A DNA stretch of 64,000 nt from Bradyrhizobium sp. 195 (lineage in GTDB: Bacteria; Pseudomonadota; Alphaproteobacteria; Rhizobiales; Xanthobacteraceae): NCBI RefSeq assembly GCF_023101665.1, contig NZ_CP082161.1:5208001-5272000 (forward strand), read 5' to 3'. The position numbers and the translations under genes are program-made. The first letter of the stretch is position 1. The number at the start of each line of letters is the position of its first letter. Of the stretch, positions 20,366 through 29,620 are shown in pieces. The notes under the pieces are model-generated. The model worked only from the letters and a program-made list of their open reading frames with translations. It was not told the DNA's origin and did not search any database.

Positions 20366-20397
20366 GTGTTATGGGCGCAGGAAGCTGTCGCAAACTC

Positions 20398-20483
20398 CGT
20401 CATTGCGAGCGAAGCGAAGCAAACCAGAATCTTTCCGCAGAAGCAGTCTGGATTGCTTGGTCGCTCCGCTCCTCGCAATGACG
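20398..20483. repeat. CATTGCGAG-type palindromic repeat
   Basis: Arms CGTCATTGCGAG (20398-20409) and complement (20472-20483) with internal AAGCAAACCAGA / TCTGGATTGCTT. A shorter variant of the element at 14238, lying between the hybrid kinase and the MFS gene. Confidence 0.85.
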
Positions 20484-20578
20484 GCGCAATTGCCGCCGAT
20501 GTGAAGTCTTAAGGGGGAACAAAGTTGCCTTGAAATCGGTTCTTGCGGCGGCGCTTTCCAGCCTCGATCGAGAACCTG

Positions 20579-21853
20579 ATGTCGAGCCAAGATCCCGATC
20601 AGACGAGGCGAGCCGGCCGCGCGCTGGACGCGGCCAATTTCTTCCTTGCCGACGTTCGCGACGGGCTCGGCCCTTATCTCGCCGTCTATCTCCTCACCGA
20701 GCAGCACTGGGATGAGGCGCGCATCGGCCTCGTGATGTCGATCGCGACCATTGCAGGCATCGTGGCGCAGACGCCGGCTGGCGCGCTCGTGGATGCGACC
20801 CGGGCGAAGCGGCTCGTGATGGTGATTGCTGCGATCATGGTGACGCTGGCATCGCTGTCGCTGCCGTTGTTTCCGAGCTTCCTCCCCGTCGCGATCTCGC
20901 AAGGAATCGCGCAGGCCGCTGCCGTGATGTTTCCGCCCGCGATCGCAGCCGTCTCGCTCGGCATCTTCGGCCATGCCGCCTTCACCCGGCGGATCGGCCG
21001 CAATGAGACCTTCAACCACGCCGGCAATGCGGTCGCGGCCGCGCTCGCGGGTGTCTCCGCCTATTGGTTTGGCCCGACTGTCGTCTTCTTCCTCCTCGGC
21101 GCGATGGCGATCGCGAGCCTCCTCAGTATCCTCGCGATCCCTGCCCGCGCCATCGATCACGACCTGGCCCGCGGGCTGCATGATGCAGACGCCGATGCGC
21201 GGCGGGACACGCCGTCGGGCATCACCGTGCTACTGACCTGCCGCCCCCTGCTCGTCTTTGCAATCTGCGTGCTGCTCTTCCATCTGTCCAACGCGGCCAT
21301 GCTGCCGCTGGTCGGGCAAAAGCTGGCGCTTCAGGACAAGAACATGGGCACCAGCCTGATGTCGGCCTGCATCGTCGCCGCCCAGATCGTCATGGTGCCG
21401 TTCGCGATGCTGGTCGGTGCGAAGGCCGACCACTGGGGCCACAAGCGCTTCTTTCTCGCCGCGCTGCTGACCCTGCCTGTTCGCGCCGCCCTCTACACGC
21501 TCTCGGACAATCCGTTCTGGCTGGTCGGCGTGCAGTTGCTGGACGGTGTCGGCGCGGGCATCTTCGGCGCAATCTTCCCGGTGATCGTCGCCGACCTTAT
21601 GCGCAACACTGGCCGCTTCAACGTCACGCAAGGCGCCGTCATCACCGCCCAGAGCATCGGTGCCGCGCTGTCGACGACGCTAGGGGGCTCCGTGGTGGTC
21701 GGTGCGGGTTACAGCGCCGCGTTCATCAGCCTCGGCGCCGTCGCTGCGATCGGTGCCGTCATTTGCATTCTCGCGCTGCCCGAGACACGACATGGCGCCC
21801 CTCGCCCACAGGGGAAGACAGCGGCGTCGGCATCGGCTATCGCTGCCGAATGA
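20579..21853 (+). CDS. MFS transporter
   Basis: A 424-residue membrane protein with about 12 hydrophobic helices. The loop-2 motif appears as GALVDATRAKR, a degenerate GxxxDrxGrr, and the matching second-half loop is GAKADHWGHKR. ATG 20579 is preferred over an upstream in-frame TTG (20543) because N-terminal homology seems to begin at FFLADVRDGLGPYLAVYLL, residues 23-41. This branch (PF07690, RDGLGP signature) has unknown substrate. The next gene starts 25 bases downstream, so the two may be co-transcribed. Confidence 0.88.
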   Translation: MSSQDPDQTRRAGRALDAANFFLADVRDGLGPYLAVYLLTEQHWDEARIGLVMSIATIAGIVAQTPAGALVDATRAKRLVMVIAAIMVTLASLSLPLFPSFLPVAISQGIAQAAAVMFPPAIAAVSLGIFGHAAFTRRIGRNETFNHAGNAVAAALAGVSAYWFGPTVVFFLLGAMAIASLLSILAIPARAIDHDLARGLHDADADARRDTPSGITVLLTCRPLLVFAICVLLFHLSNAAMLPLVGQKLALQDKNMGTSLMSACIVAAQIVMVPFAMLVGAKADHWGHKRFFLAALLTLPVRAALYTLSDNPFWLVGVQLLDGVGAGIFGAIFPVIVADLMRNTGRFNVTQGAVITAQSIGAALSTTLGGSVVVGAGYSAAFISLGAVAAIGAVICILALPETRHGAPRPQGKTAASASAIAAE

Positions 21854-21878
21854 ACCCAACCCGTTTCGAGAACTGACC

Positions 21879-23129
21879 GTGCCGTCTGACGCCATCTGGG
21901 CCTGGAGCATCATCGTCGTCGCGACCGCTTGCGTCATCATCCGTCCGTTTCGCCTGCCCGAGGCGGTCTGGGCCGTGATCGGTGCAGGCGCCCTGGTGCT
22001 ATCAGGCCTGCTGCCATGGCGGGACGCGCTCACCGGCATCGAAAAGGGCGTCGACGTCTACCTCTTCCTGATCGGCATGATGCTGATCGCCGAGCTGGCG
22101 CGGCTCGAGGGCCTGTTCGACTATCTCGCCGCGCTCGCGGTGGAATATGCTGACGGCTCGCCGCAGCGGTTGTTCCTGCTGATCTATCTCGTCGGCACGC
22201 TCGTCACCGTGCTGCTCTCCAACGATGCCACCGCGATCGTGCTGACGCCGGCCGTCTATGCCGCGACGCGCGCGGCCGGCGCAAAACCGCTGCCTTATCT
22301 GTTCGTCTGCGCCTTCATCGCCAATGCCGCAAGCTTCGTGCTGCCGATCTCCAACCCCGCCAATCTGGTCGTGTTCGGCGCGCGCATGCCCGAGCTCACC
22401 GAATGGCTGCGCCTGTTCGCCCTGCCCTCGGCCGCCTCCATCCTGCTGACCTACATCGTGCTGCGCCTGACCCAGCACCGCGCGCTGAAGGAGGAGACGA
22501 TCGCACGTAGCGTGCCGCATCCCAAGCTCGGCCGCGGCGGCAAGCTGACGGCCATCGGCATCGTCGCGATCGGCGTCGTGCTGGTCACGGCGTCGGCGCT
22601 GGACAAGCAACTGGGCCTGCCGACCTTCATCTGCGGCGGCGTGACGGCCGCGATCGTGCTGCTGCTCAGCCGGCAATCGCCCTTGCCGGTGCTGCGCGGC
22701 GTGTCCTGGAGTGTGCTGCCACTGGTCGGCGGGCTCTTTGTCATGGTGGAAGCACTGATCAAGACCGGCGTGATCGCGCAGCTCAGCGCGCTGCTGCACC
22801 AGGCGGTGGCCCAATCGGTCCCGAAGGCGGCCTGGAGCGTGGGCATTGCAACCGCACTCGCCACGAATATCGCCAACAACCTTCCCGTCGGCCTCGTCGC
22901 CGGCTCGGTCGCCGCCAACGGTCATTTGCCCGCCCCGGTCGTCAGCGCCATCCTGATCGGCGTCGACCTCGGCCCCAATCTGTCGGTGACCGGATCGCTT
23001 GCCACCATCCTCTGGCTGGTCGCGCTCCGGCGGGAGAAGATCGAGGTCGGCGCCTGGCCGTTCCTCAAGCTCGGCCTGCTGGTGACCCCGCCGGCCCTGA
23101 TCGCGGCGCTGGCGGCTGCGATCCGCTAA
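21879..23129 (+). CDS. ArsB/SLC13-like anion permease
   Basis: A 416-residue polytopic protein of the ion-transporter superfamily: VDVYLFLIGMMLIAELARLEGLFD, LLSNDATAIVLTPAVY, LPISNPANLVVFG and NIANNLPVGLVAG match ArsB/NhaD/CitM-like permeases, with the paired SNDATA and NPAN substrate motifs. Start GTG 21879 gives an N-terminal helix DAIWAWSIIVVATA; the long upstream extension overlaps the MFS gene and is discarded. No arsR/arsC genes lie nearby, so arsenite specificity is only a possibility. Confidence 0.85.
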   Translation: MPSDAIWAWSIIVVATACVIIRPFRLPEAVWAVIGAGALVLSGLLPWRDALTGIEKGVDVYLFLIGMMLIAELARLEGLFDYLAALAVEYADGSPQRLFLLIYLVGTLVTVLLSNDATAIVLTPAVYAATRAAGAKPLPYLFVCAFIANAASFVLPISNPANLVVFGARMPELTEWLRLFALPSAASILLTYIVLRLTQHRALKEETIARSVPHPKLGRGGKLTAIGIVAIGVVLVTASALDKQLGLPTFICGGVTAAIVLLLSRQSPLPVLRGVSWSVLPLVGGLFVMVEALIKTGVIAQLSALLHQAVAQSVPKAAWSVGIATALATNIANNLPVGLVAGSVAANGHLPAPVVSAILIGVDLGPNLSVTGSLATILWLVALRREKIEVGAWPFLKLGLLVTPPALIAALAAAIR

Positions 23130-23168
23130 GCCCACGCTCGATGACGCCGCGACCGGACCCGCGCTTCG

Positions 23169-24533
23169 TCAGTCGTTCTCGTAGCCGTAGACTTCCGGCA
23201 GGATGAAGATCGCGGCGAGCAATCCGATCAGCGGGAAAATCGCGACCATCAGCGTGGCATTCGCCTGCCCGATCGCGGCGAACACCGTCGGGAACAGGAA
23301 GATCGCCAGGAACGACGGCAGCTTCACGAACATGTAGGCGAAGCCGCTGGCGGTGCCGCGATATTTCGGCTTGGCGACCATGGTCGGGATCGTCATGCAG
23401 TTTGACGCGTCCCAATAATGGCCCCACAGCATCGCGGCGGCCGCGAACGGCAGCAGGATCTTGTTGTCGGTGTAGAGCGCGAAGGCCGCGACCAGCAGCG
23501 CGGCCAGCACGATCGAGAAGCCCGCGATCGAGATGCCGCGGTGGCCGATCTTCGGCGTCAGCAGCGGACCGACCCAGCCCGACAGGGCGGCGAAGGAGAA
23601 CAGCGCCATCGTCACCAGATTGATGCCGAGCACGCTCGACACGCCGACCATCACGAACAGCACCGGCAGATAGAACGCGAAGGTCGAGAATTCGCTGGCT
23701 TGCGCGAAGCAGGCGATCCAGCCGTACACCGTGGCGCGCCAGCGGATCGGATCCTTCCTGAGGTCGGCGAGGAAGGCGCGGGTCGAGACCTTCGGCACCT
23801 CGACGTCCCGGTCCGGCAGCATCGCGAGATCGTCGTTGAACATCTCGCGCGCGACCTGCTTGGCCTCCCGGTAGCGTCCCTTCTGCACCAGCCAGACGGC
23901 AGTCTCAGGCACGTCGTGGCGCATGATCAGAATGATCAGCGCCGGCAACGCGCCGAGACCGAGCGTCACGCGCCAGAGCATCTCGTGCTGCATGTCGATC
24001 AGCAGGAAGATCACGATGACGCCGATGGTGAGGACTTCGCCGACCGCGAACATGAACTGCCAGCGATTGCCCATGACCTCGCGCTCGCCTTTGGCCATGG
24101 ATTCCATGATGTAGGTGTAGCCGGTCGAGATGTCCGAGCCGAGCGGAATGCCGAGCAGAAAGCGGATCACGATCAGCCAGGTGACATTAGGCACGAAGGC
24201 CTGCGCCAGCGCCAGCACGATGAACAGCACCATCGTCGCCAGGAACATGACGCGGCGGCCGATCTTGTCGGAGAGCCAGCCGCCCAGCAGTGCGCCAATC
24301 AGCGCGCCGCCCTGCGTGCCGGCGGCGGCCAGACCCAGCATCAGCGGATCGGGATTGTACTGCTCCTTGATGAAGATCAGCACGAAGGCGATCGAATAGA
24401 GGTCCCAGGCTTCGACCAGGATCGAGGCCATCATCAGCCAGCCGACCTTGTTGCCCTTGGGGCTGTAGTTCGTGATGAGGTAGCGGACCGCGGCTTCGCT
24501 CGCGGTCGGTTGTGGCATCGCCATCGTTGACAT
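23169..24533 (-). CDS. MFS transporter (sugar/organic acid porter type)
   Basis: A 454-residue 12-helix transporter. The loop signature GGWLSDKIGRRVMF lies between helices 2 and 3, RFLLGIPLGSD in helix 4 and VPETAVWLVQKGRY in the central loop. The C-terminus ends FILPEVYGYEND. It begins at ATG 24533 just downstream of the GntR gene on the same strand and faces the sugar-acid enzymes at 25.5-28.5 kb across the promoter region, so it likely imports their substrate. Confidence 0.88.
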   Translation of the reverse strand: MSTMAMPQPTASEAAVRYLITNYSPKGNKVGWLMMASILVEAWDLYSIAFVLIFIKEQYNPDPLMLGLAAAGTQGGALIGALLGGWLSDKIGRRVMFLATMVLFIVLALAQAFVPNVTWLIVIRFLLGIPLGSDISTGYTYIMESMAKGEREVMGNRWQFMFAVGEVLTIGVIVIFLLIDMQHEMLWRVTLGLGALPALIILIMRHDVPETAVWLVQKGRYREAKQVAREMFNDDLAMLPDRDVEVPKVSTRAFLADLRKDPIRWRATVYGWIACFAQASEFSTFAFYLPVLFVMVGVSSVLGINLVTMALFSFAALSGWVGPLLTPKIGHRGISIAGFSIVLAALLVAAFALYTDNKILLPFAAAAMLWGHYWDASNCMTIPTMVAKPKYRGTASGFAYMFVKLPSFLAIFLFPTVFAAIGQANATLMVAIFPLIGLLAAIFILPEVYGYEND

Positions 24534-24556
24534 GTCTGGTCCTCTTTTCAAAATTT

Positions 24557-25324
24557 TTACGCGCCGAGCAGCGGCTCGATGCTGCAATCGAGCAGGCGCG
24601 GGTCGATTCCCACCTCCATGCCCGTGAACATCTCGCCCATGTAGTCGATCAGCGCATCGCTCGCCTTCACGGCGTCATCGACGCGGCGGTTGGCCACCGC
24701 GTTGAGAATGGCGAGATGATGATCGATCGTGCCTGACAGATCGGCCTGCCCCGGCATGAAGCGGTGGTGGATGTAGCCGATACGCCGGTACAGCGTGTGC
24801 AGCGGCCGCAGCGTGTGCACCAGGAACGGTTCGCCGGCCGCCTCCAGCACCAGCGCGTCGATGCGGCGATCGATGCTGTTGAATTCGTCGAGCGTCAGGC
24901 TGGCGCGGCGCTCGCGCAGGAGGCGCTCGATGTGCAGTGCCTGATTGCGATGCGAAAGGCTGGCGCGATCGGCCGCGAGGCGGATCACGAAGCGCTCCAT
25001 GTCGCGGCGCAAGGCCAGCAGCATGCGTTCGCGCGCCAGATCGATCGGCGCGATGTGCAGCCCGTGGCGCGGACGGATGATGATGAGCGTGTCGGCGGAG
25101 AGACGATTGACTGCGTGGTGCACCGGCGTACGGCCGAAGCCGGTCATCTCCTGCAATTCCAGCATGGTCATGAACTGACCGGGCTTGAGCTCGCAATGGA
25201 CCAGGAGCTCCTCGATCTTCTGATAGGCCAGCTCGAAGAAGTTGAGGCGGTTGCGCCGGGAGGGCCTGCCCTCGCCGTCGTGATCGCTTCTCACCACCTC
25301 GAGCGTGCGCTTGCGCCGTGCCAT
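24557..25324 (-). CDS. GntR family transcriptional regulator, FCD-like
   Basis: A 255-residue protein. wHTH (residues about 28-90): ELAYQKIEELLVHCELKPGQ, then LQEMTGFGRTPVHHAVNRLSADTLI. A helical FCD-type domain follows with SIDRRIDALVLEAAGEPFL and IDHHLAILNAVANRR (metal/ligand His residues). GGGAGG precedes the ATG. It is divergent from the dehydratase-SDR-idnD operon and upstream of the MFS gene, and is the likely repressor of both units. Confidence 0.9.
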   Translation of the reverse strand: MARRKRTLEVVRSDHDGEGRPSRRNRLNFFELAYQKIEELLVHCELKPGQFMTMLELQEMTGFGRTPVHHAVNRLSADTLIIIRPRHGLHIAPIDLARERMLLALRRDMERFVIRLAADRASLSHRNQALHIERLLRERRASLTLDEFNSIDRRIDALVLEAAGEPFLVHTLRPLHTLYRRIGYIHHRFMPGQADLSGTIDHHLAILNAVANRRVDDAVKASDALIDYMGEMFTGMEVGIDPRLLDCSIEPLLGA

Positions 25325-25373
25325 GTCGTCCTCCCGTCAGCCCGCGTTCTCGCCTCGCTTGGCGACGCCTTGT

Positions 25374-25410
25374 TTGTGATATCCTTAAAACATGTTGTGA
25401 TATATTACAA
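25374..25410. promoter_or_regulatory. Putative GntR operator between divergent sugar-acid units
   Basis: TTGTGATAT occurs twice in direct orientation (25374-25382 and 25395-25403), 21 bases (two helical turns) apart. The second copy extends into a near-palindrome TTGTGATATATTACAA (25395-25410). The AT-rich block stands out from its GC-rich surroundings and lies between the GntR gene and the dehydratase gene. Confidence 0.6.
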
Positions 25411-25504
25411 GCGGGCGTAGAACGGCCTCAGGTCCCGCCGGTAATGGCGGCGCAGAAATGACAAACAAAGCGGGCGCTATGGACCCGACGGGAGGATTGT
25501 TGCC

Positions 25505-26704
25505 GTGAAGATCACGTCGATCGAAACCCTGCGCACCGAGGAGTTCTCCAACGTCATCTGGGTGCGTGTCCATACCGACGCTGGCGTGATCGGGCTCGGT
25601 GAGACCTTCTATGGCGCGGGCGCGGTCGAAGCGCAGATCCACGACACCTTTGCCGGCCGCCTGCTCGGCCGCAATCCCCTGCACATCGAGGCCATCCACC
25701 GCGACATGCTGAACCTGCCGATGGCGCAGTCATCCACCGGCGTGGAATATCGCGCGGCCTCCGCGATCGACATCGCGCTGTGGGACCTGTTCGGCAAGGT
25801 CTGCGGCCAGCCGGTGCACCAGATGCTCGGCGGCCTCTGCCGCGACAAGCAGCGCATCTACAACACCTGCGCCGGCACGCAATATGTCCGCTCGACCAAT
25901 ATCAGCCCGGTCGCGAACTGGAATCTCGGCGCCAACAAGGGGCCTTACGAGGATCTCGACGGCTTCATGAACCGTGCCGACGCCCTCGCCGAGAGCCTCT
26001 TGGAAAGCGGCATCTCCGCGATGAAGATCTGGCCGTTCGATCCGGCGGCGCAGGAGAACAAGGGCCTCTACATCACCGCCGCGCAGATGAAGCAGGCGAT
26101 CGAGCCGTTCGAGAAGATCCGCAAGGCGGTCGGTGACAAGATGGAGATCATGGTCGAGCTTCATTCGCTGTGGAATCTGCCGACCGCCAAGCAGATCGCG
26201 CGCGCGATCGAGCCCTACAAGCCGACCTGGTACGAGGACCCGATCCGGATGAACTCGCCGCAGGCGCTCGCCGAATATGCGCGCTCGACCGACGTCTGGG
26301 TCTGCGCCAGCGAGACGCTGGGCTCGCGCTTCCCCTACAAGGACATGCTCGACCGCGACGCCATGCACGTGGTGATGGCCGATCTGTGCTGGACCGGCGG
26401 TCTCACCGAAGGGCGCAAGATCGCCGCGATGGCCGAGACCTATCACCGCCCCTTCGCGCCGCACGATTGCATCGGCCCGATCGGCTTCATCGCCGCCATC
26501 CACATGTCGTTCAGCCAGCCCAACACGCTGATCCAGGAATCGGTGCGCGCCTTCTACAAAGGCTGGTACAACGAGCTCGTCACGACGATGCCCGTGATCA
26601 AGGACGGCTATGTCTTCCCGATGGAGGGCCCCGGCCTTGGCGTCGACCTCCTGCCCGCCGTCTTCGACCGCACCGATCTGATCGTGCGCCGCTCCAACTC
26701 TTAA
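25505..26704 (+). CDS. Enolase-superfamily sugar-acid dehydratase (mandelate racemase/muconate lactonizing family)
   Basis: A 399-residue protein with an N-terminal capping domain and a TIM barrel. Metal ligands are visible as Glu in MVELHSLW, Glu in WYEDPI and Glu in CASETLG; the His base is in FAPHDCIGP. The strand-2 acid/base motif reads MKIWPFD instead of the usual KxK. That pattern fits dehydratases of the galactonate/mannonate-like type rather than racemases. Start GTG 25505 is supported by GGAGG ten bases upstream. Together with the two following dehydrogenases it suggests oxidation and dehydration of a hexonate. Confidence 0.85.
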   Translation: MKITSIETLRTEEFSNVIWVRVHTDAGVIGLGETFYGAGAVEAQIHDTFAGRLLGRNPLHIEAIHRDMLNLPMAQSSTGVEYRAASAIDIALWDLFGKVCGQPVHQMLGGLCRDKQRIYNTCAGTQYVRSTNISPVANWNLGANKGPYEDLDGFMNRADALAESLLESGISAMKIWPFDPAAQENKGLYITAAQMKQAIEPFEKIRKAVGDKMEIMVELHSLWNLPTAKQIARAIEPYKPTWYEDPIRMNSPQALAEYARSTDVWVCASETLGSRFPYKDMLDRDAMHVVMADLCWTGGLTEGRKIAAMAETYHRPFAPHDCIGPIGFIAAIHMSFSQPNTLIQESVRAFYKGWYNELVTTMPVIKDGYVFPMEGPGLGVDLLPAVFDRTDLIVRRSNS

Positions 26705-26715
26705 GGATTCTTGCG

Positions 26716-27483
26716 ATGAGCACGTCCCTCTTCGATCTCTCCGGCCGCACCGCGCTCGTGACCGGCTCCTCCCGCGGGCTCGGCCGCGCCATCGCCGAGG
26801 GCATGGCCAAGGCAGGCGCCAGGATCATCGTCAACGGCGTCGACCCTGAGCGAGTCGAGCAGGCTGTCGGCGAGTTTCGTGCCGCCGGCCATCAGGCCGA
26901 AGGCGCCGCCTTCAACGTCACCGACGAGCCCGCGATCGTCGCCGCCTTCAACGAGTTCGACAAACAAGGCATTGCCGTCGACATCGTCGTCAACAATGCC
27001 GGCATCCAGCACCGCAAGCCGCTGGTGGAGTTCACCACCGACGAGTGGCGCAAGGTGATCGAGACCAACCTGACCAGCGCCTTCGTGATCGGCCGCGAGG
27101 CGGCCAAGCGCATGATCCCGCGCAAGCACGGCAAGATCATCAATATCGGCTCGCTCGGCAGCGAGCTCGCCCGCCCCACCATCGCGCCCTACACCGCGGC
27201 CAAGGGCGGCATCAAGAACCTGACCCGCTCGATGGCGGTGGAATGGGCCCAGCACGGCATCCAGGCCAATGCGATCGGCCCCGGCTACATGCTGACCGAC
27301 ATGAACGAGGCGCTGGTCAACAACACCGATTTCAACAATTGGCTGATGGGCCGCATTCCCTCCAAGCGCTGGGGCAAGCCGGACGAGCTGGTGGGCGCGG
27401 CGATCTTCCTCGCCTCGGACGCCTCCACTTACGTCAACGGCCAGATCATCTATGTCGATGGCGGCATGATCGCCGCGATGTAA
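26716..27483 (+). CDS. SDR oxidoreductase, gluconate 5-dehydrogenase-like
   Basis: A 255-residue classical SDR starting LFDLSGRTALVTGSSRGLGRAIAEG in pieces. NNAGIQHRKPLVEF is typical of 5-keto-D-gluconate reductase (IdnO/Gno). The catalytic Ser is in NIGSLGSE and the YxxxK pair in APYTAAKGG; it ends YVDGGMIAAM. It starts 11 bases after the dehydratase stop and precedes the idnD-like gene, the same pairing as the idonate pathway. It may interconvert 5-ketogluconate and gluconate. Confidence 0.88.
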   Translation: MSTSLFDLSGRTALVTGSSRGLGRAIAEGMAKAGARIIVNGVDPERVEQAVGEFRAAGHQAEGAAFNVTDEPAIVAAFNEFDKQGIAVDIVVNNAGIQHRKPLVEFTTDEWRKVIETNLTSAFVIGREAAKRMIPRKHGKIINIGSLGSELARPTIAPYTAAKGGIKNLTRSMAVEWAQHGIQANAIGPGYMLTDMNEALVNNTDFNNWLMGRIPSKRWGKPDELVGAAIFLASDASTYVNGQIIYVDGGMIAAM

Positions 27484-27506
27484 CCCGCGAAACAGGGAAC
27501 GAGACC

Positions 27507-28538
27507 ATGCGCGCCGTCGTCATCCACGCCCCGAAAGACCTGCGGATCGACCTCCATCCCGATCCGGCGCCCGGCCCGGGCGAGGTCCGTGTCAAGATCG
27601 CCAATGGCGGCATCTGCGGCTCCGACCTGCACTACTACCATCACGGCGGTTTCGGCGTCGTGCGCATCCAGCAGCCGATGGCGCTGGGGCACGAGATCGC
27701 CGGCGTGGTCGCCGCCGTCGGTGACGGCGTCACCAGCGTGACGGCAGGCACACGCGTTGCGGTCAATCCGAGCAAGCCGTGCGGCCAGTGCCTGCATTGC
27801 CAGGAGGGCATGCGCAACCAGTGCCTCGACATGCGCTTCCTCGGCAGCGCGATGCGCTTTCCCCATGTGCAAGGCGGTTTCCGTGAATTCATCACCGTCG
27901 ACGCCACGCAGGCGGTGCCGATCGCGGACAAGCTCTCGCTGGCAGAAGCCGCGGTCGCCGAACCGCTCGCGGTGTGCCTGCATGCCGGCAAGCAGGCCGG
28001 CCCGCTGCTCGGCAAGCGCGTGCTGATCACCGGCTGCGGCCCGATCGGCGCGCTGATGATTTTGGTCGCGCGCTTTGGCGGCGCGGCCGAGATCGTGGTG
28101 ACGGATGTCGCCGACGCACCGCTCGCGGTCGCCAAAAAGCTCGGTGCCAGTCACGCCATCAACGTCGCGACTGAGGCCGCCGCGCTCGATCCCTGGCGCG
28201 CCGGCAAGGGCGTGTTCGACACGCTGTTCGAAGCCTCAGGCAACCAGGCTGCGCTGCGCACCGCGCTCGACGTGCTGCGCCCTGGCGCGACCCTCGTTCA
28301 GCTCGGCCTCGGCGGCGAGATGACGCTGCCGATCAATTCCATCGTCGCCAAGGAATTGCAGCTCCGCGGCACCTTCCGGTTCGATCCCGAGTTCGAGCTT
28401 GCGGTGCGCCTGATGGGCGAAGGCCTGATCGACGTCAAGCCGCTGATCACGGCCACCATGCCATTCGAGAACGCGGTCGCCGCCTTCGAGCTCGCCAGCG
28501 ACCGCTCGCAATCGATGAAGGTGCAGCTTACTTTTTAG
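27507..28538 (+). CDS. idnD: L-idonate 5-dehydrogenase-like zinc alcohol dehydrogenase
   Basis: A 343-residue medium-chain dehydrogenase, the same length as E. coli IdnD. The catalytic zinc site is GGICGSDLHYYHHGGFG with the GHE region LGHEIAGVV. Structural zinc cysteines are in PCGQCLHCQEGMRNQC. The Rossmann motif is TGCGPIGALM. IdnD oxidises L-idonate to 5-ketogluconate. It is third in an operon with the dehydratase and Gno-like SDR. Its last 11 bases overlap the convergent DUF3280-like gene. A related polyol dehydrogenase role remains possible. Confidence 0.85.
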   Translation: MRAVVIHAPKDLRIDLHPDPAPGPGEVRVKIANGGICGSDLHYYHHGGFGVVRIQQPMALGHEIAGVVAAVGDGVTSVTAGTRVAVNPSKPCGQCLHCQEGMRNQCLDMRFLGSAMRFPHVQGGFREFITVDATQAVPIADKLSLAEAAVAEPLAVCLHAGKQAGPLLGKRVLITGCGPIGALMILVARFGGAAEIVVTDVADAPLAVAKKLGASHAINVATEAAALDPWRAGKGVFDTLFEASGNQAALRTALDVLRPGATLVQLGLGGEMTLPINSIVAKELQLRGTFRFDPEFELAVRLMGEGLIDVKPLITATMPFENAVAAFELASDRSQSMKVQLTF

Positions 28539-29430
28539 CCGCGTCGGCGGCCTGCTGGCTCTCGATCAGCCGGTCGCTGACCAGCCGCACGGCGCCCCGT
28601 TTCCACGAATAGTCCGCGCCGAGGCGCAGGCCGCTGTCGCCACGCGCCAGCACCGCGCCGGTGCCGGCGTCGCGCACCTGGAAGCCGAGCGTATATTCGG
28701 TGCGGCTGACCCGTCGCACCACGCCGATCAGCGATTGATCCGCGCCCAGCTTCTGCGCCATCGCCGCCTCGCACCCGCCGCAGTCGCGTAAAGCGCCCGC
28801 CTTTGCCGCCTCGCCGCTGCCAACGTCGACGATGCGGTAGCGCCCGGATTGGCCGAGGACGTCGCGCACGCCGCCAGTGACCTCGGCCAGGTACGAGGCG
28901 TCTGAAGCGGCTAAGGTGCCTCCCGAGGCGGCGGTCATGTCCTCGAGCTCGAAATCGAACACGGCAAGCGCGACCGGCGCAGGCTGCGCGAGCGCCGCGA
29001 TGACCTCGCGGGCGAGGAACGCCTCGGCGCGGTCCCAGGCTTCGTCGTTGTCGCCGCGGAAGGTGTAGAGCTTCTCGAACAGGACCTTCCTAGCGCCGGT
29101 ATCGATCACGGCAACCCGCGCCCATTGCACCAGCGTGCTGGTCTTCTGGACGCCGCCGACGACCTTGAATTTCGCATCGGCTTGTCCGGCGGGCGTGAGC
29201 TGATAGCGCCTGTCCGCCCCGACATCCCGCCGCAGCGCGGCCATGAACGCGGCCAGCCGCTTCTCGTGGGCGGCGGTCTGGTCGACCGGCTCGCCGGACG
29301 TATCCAGATATTGGAAATCCTCGATCGACACGCCGGCCGGCGCTGCCGCCTCTGGGCCCGCGTCGGCAGGCCGGACACCCACGAGGACAGCGAGGAGCAA
29401 AGCAGGAAGGATCAACCGGAAGAGGTGCAT
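28528..29430 (-). CDS. Exported DUF2380/DUF3280-type protein with two repeats
   Basis: A 300-residue protein with a signal peptide (LFRLILPALLLAVLVGV, cut after ADA). Two related segments follow: residues 33-135 (VSIEDFQYLDTSGE ... ARVAVIDTGARKVLFEKLYTFRGDNDEAW) and 155-290 (VALAVFDFELEDMTAA ... YRIVDVG ... GFQVRDAGTGAVLARGDSGLRLG). Both have the beta-rich FDFELxDxS pattern of DUF2380. No enzyme motif is evident. It is divergent from the two-component genes and may be part of that regulon. Confidence 0.75.
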   Translation of the reverse strand: MHLFRLILPALLLAVLVGVRPADAGPEAAAPAGVSIEDFQYLDTSGEPVDQTAAHEKRLAAFMAALRRDVGADRRYQLTPAGQADAKFKVVGGVQKTSTLVQWARVAVIDTGARKVLFEKLYTFRGDNDEAWDRAEAFLAREVIAALAQPAPVALAVFDFELEDMTAASGGTLAASDASYLAEVTGGVRDVLGQSGRYRIVDVGSGEAAKAGALRDCGGCEAAMAQKLGADQSLIGVVRRVSRTEYTLGFQVRDAGTGAVLARGDSGLRLGADYSWKRGAVRLVSDRLIESQQAADAAKK

Positions 29431-29620
29431 GAGCGGGCCTCGCAGCAGGAAGCGGTTCGCAAATCTCGGCGGCCAGCCCGCGCCCCTGCAACGGCGGCCC
29501 TCCCGGCGAGCGCCGGGAAAATTTCACGGCGCTGCACTGCGGCAGAGCGTAGCGCTTTCCGCAGCTGGCGTTCTGCCGTTTAATACGGCTGCGACAACCC
29601 GTTCGCGCTAGGTGCCTTCG

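Noticed and set aside
20543..20578. TTG start extending the MFS transporter upstream
   Set aside because: The added residues lack homology and no ribosome site supports them; ATG 20579 fits the helix pattern better.
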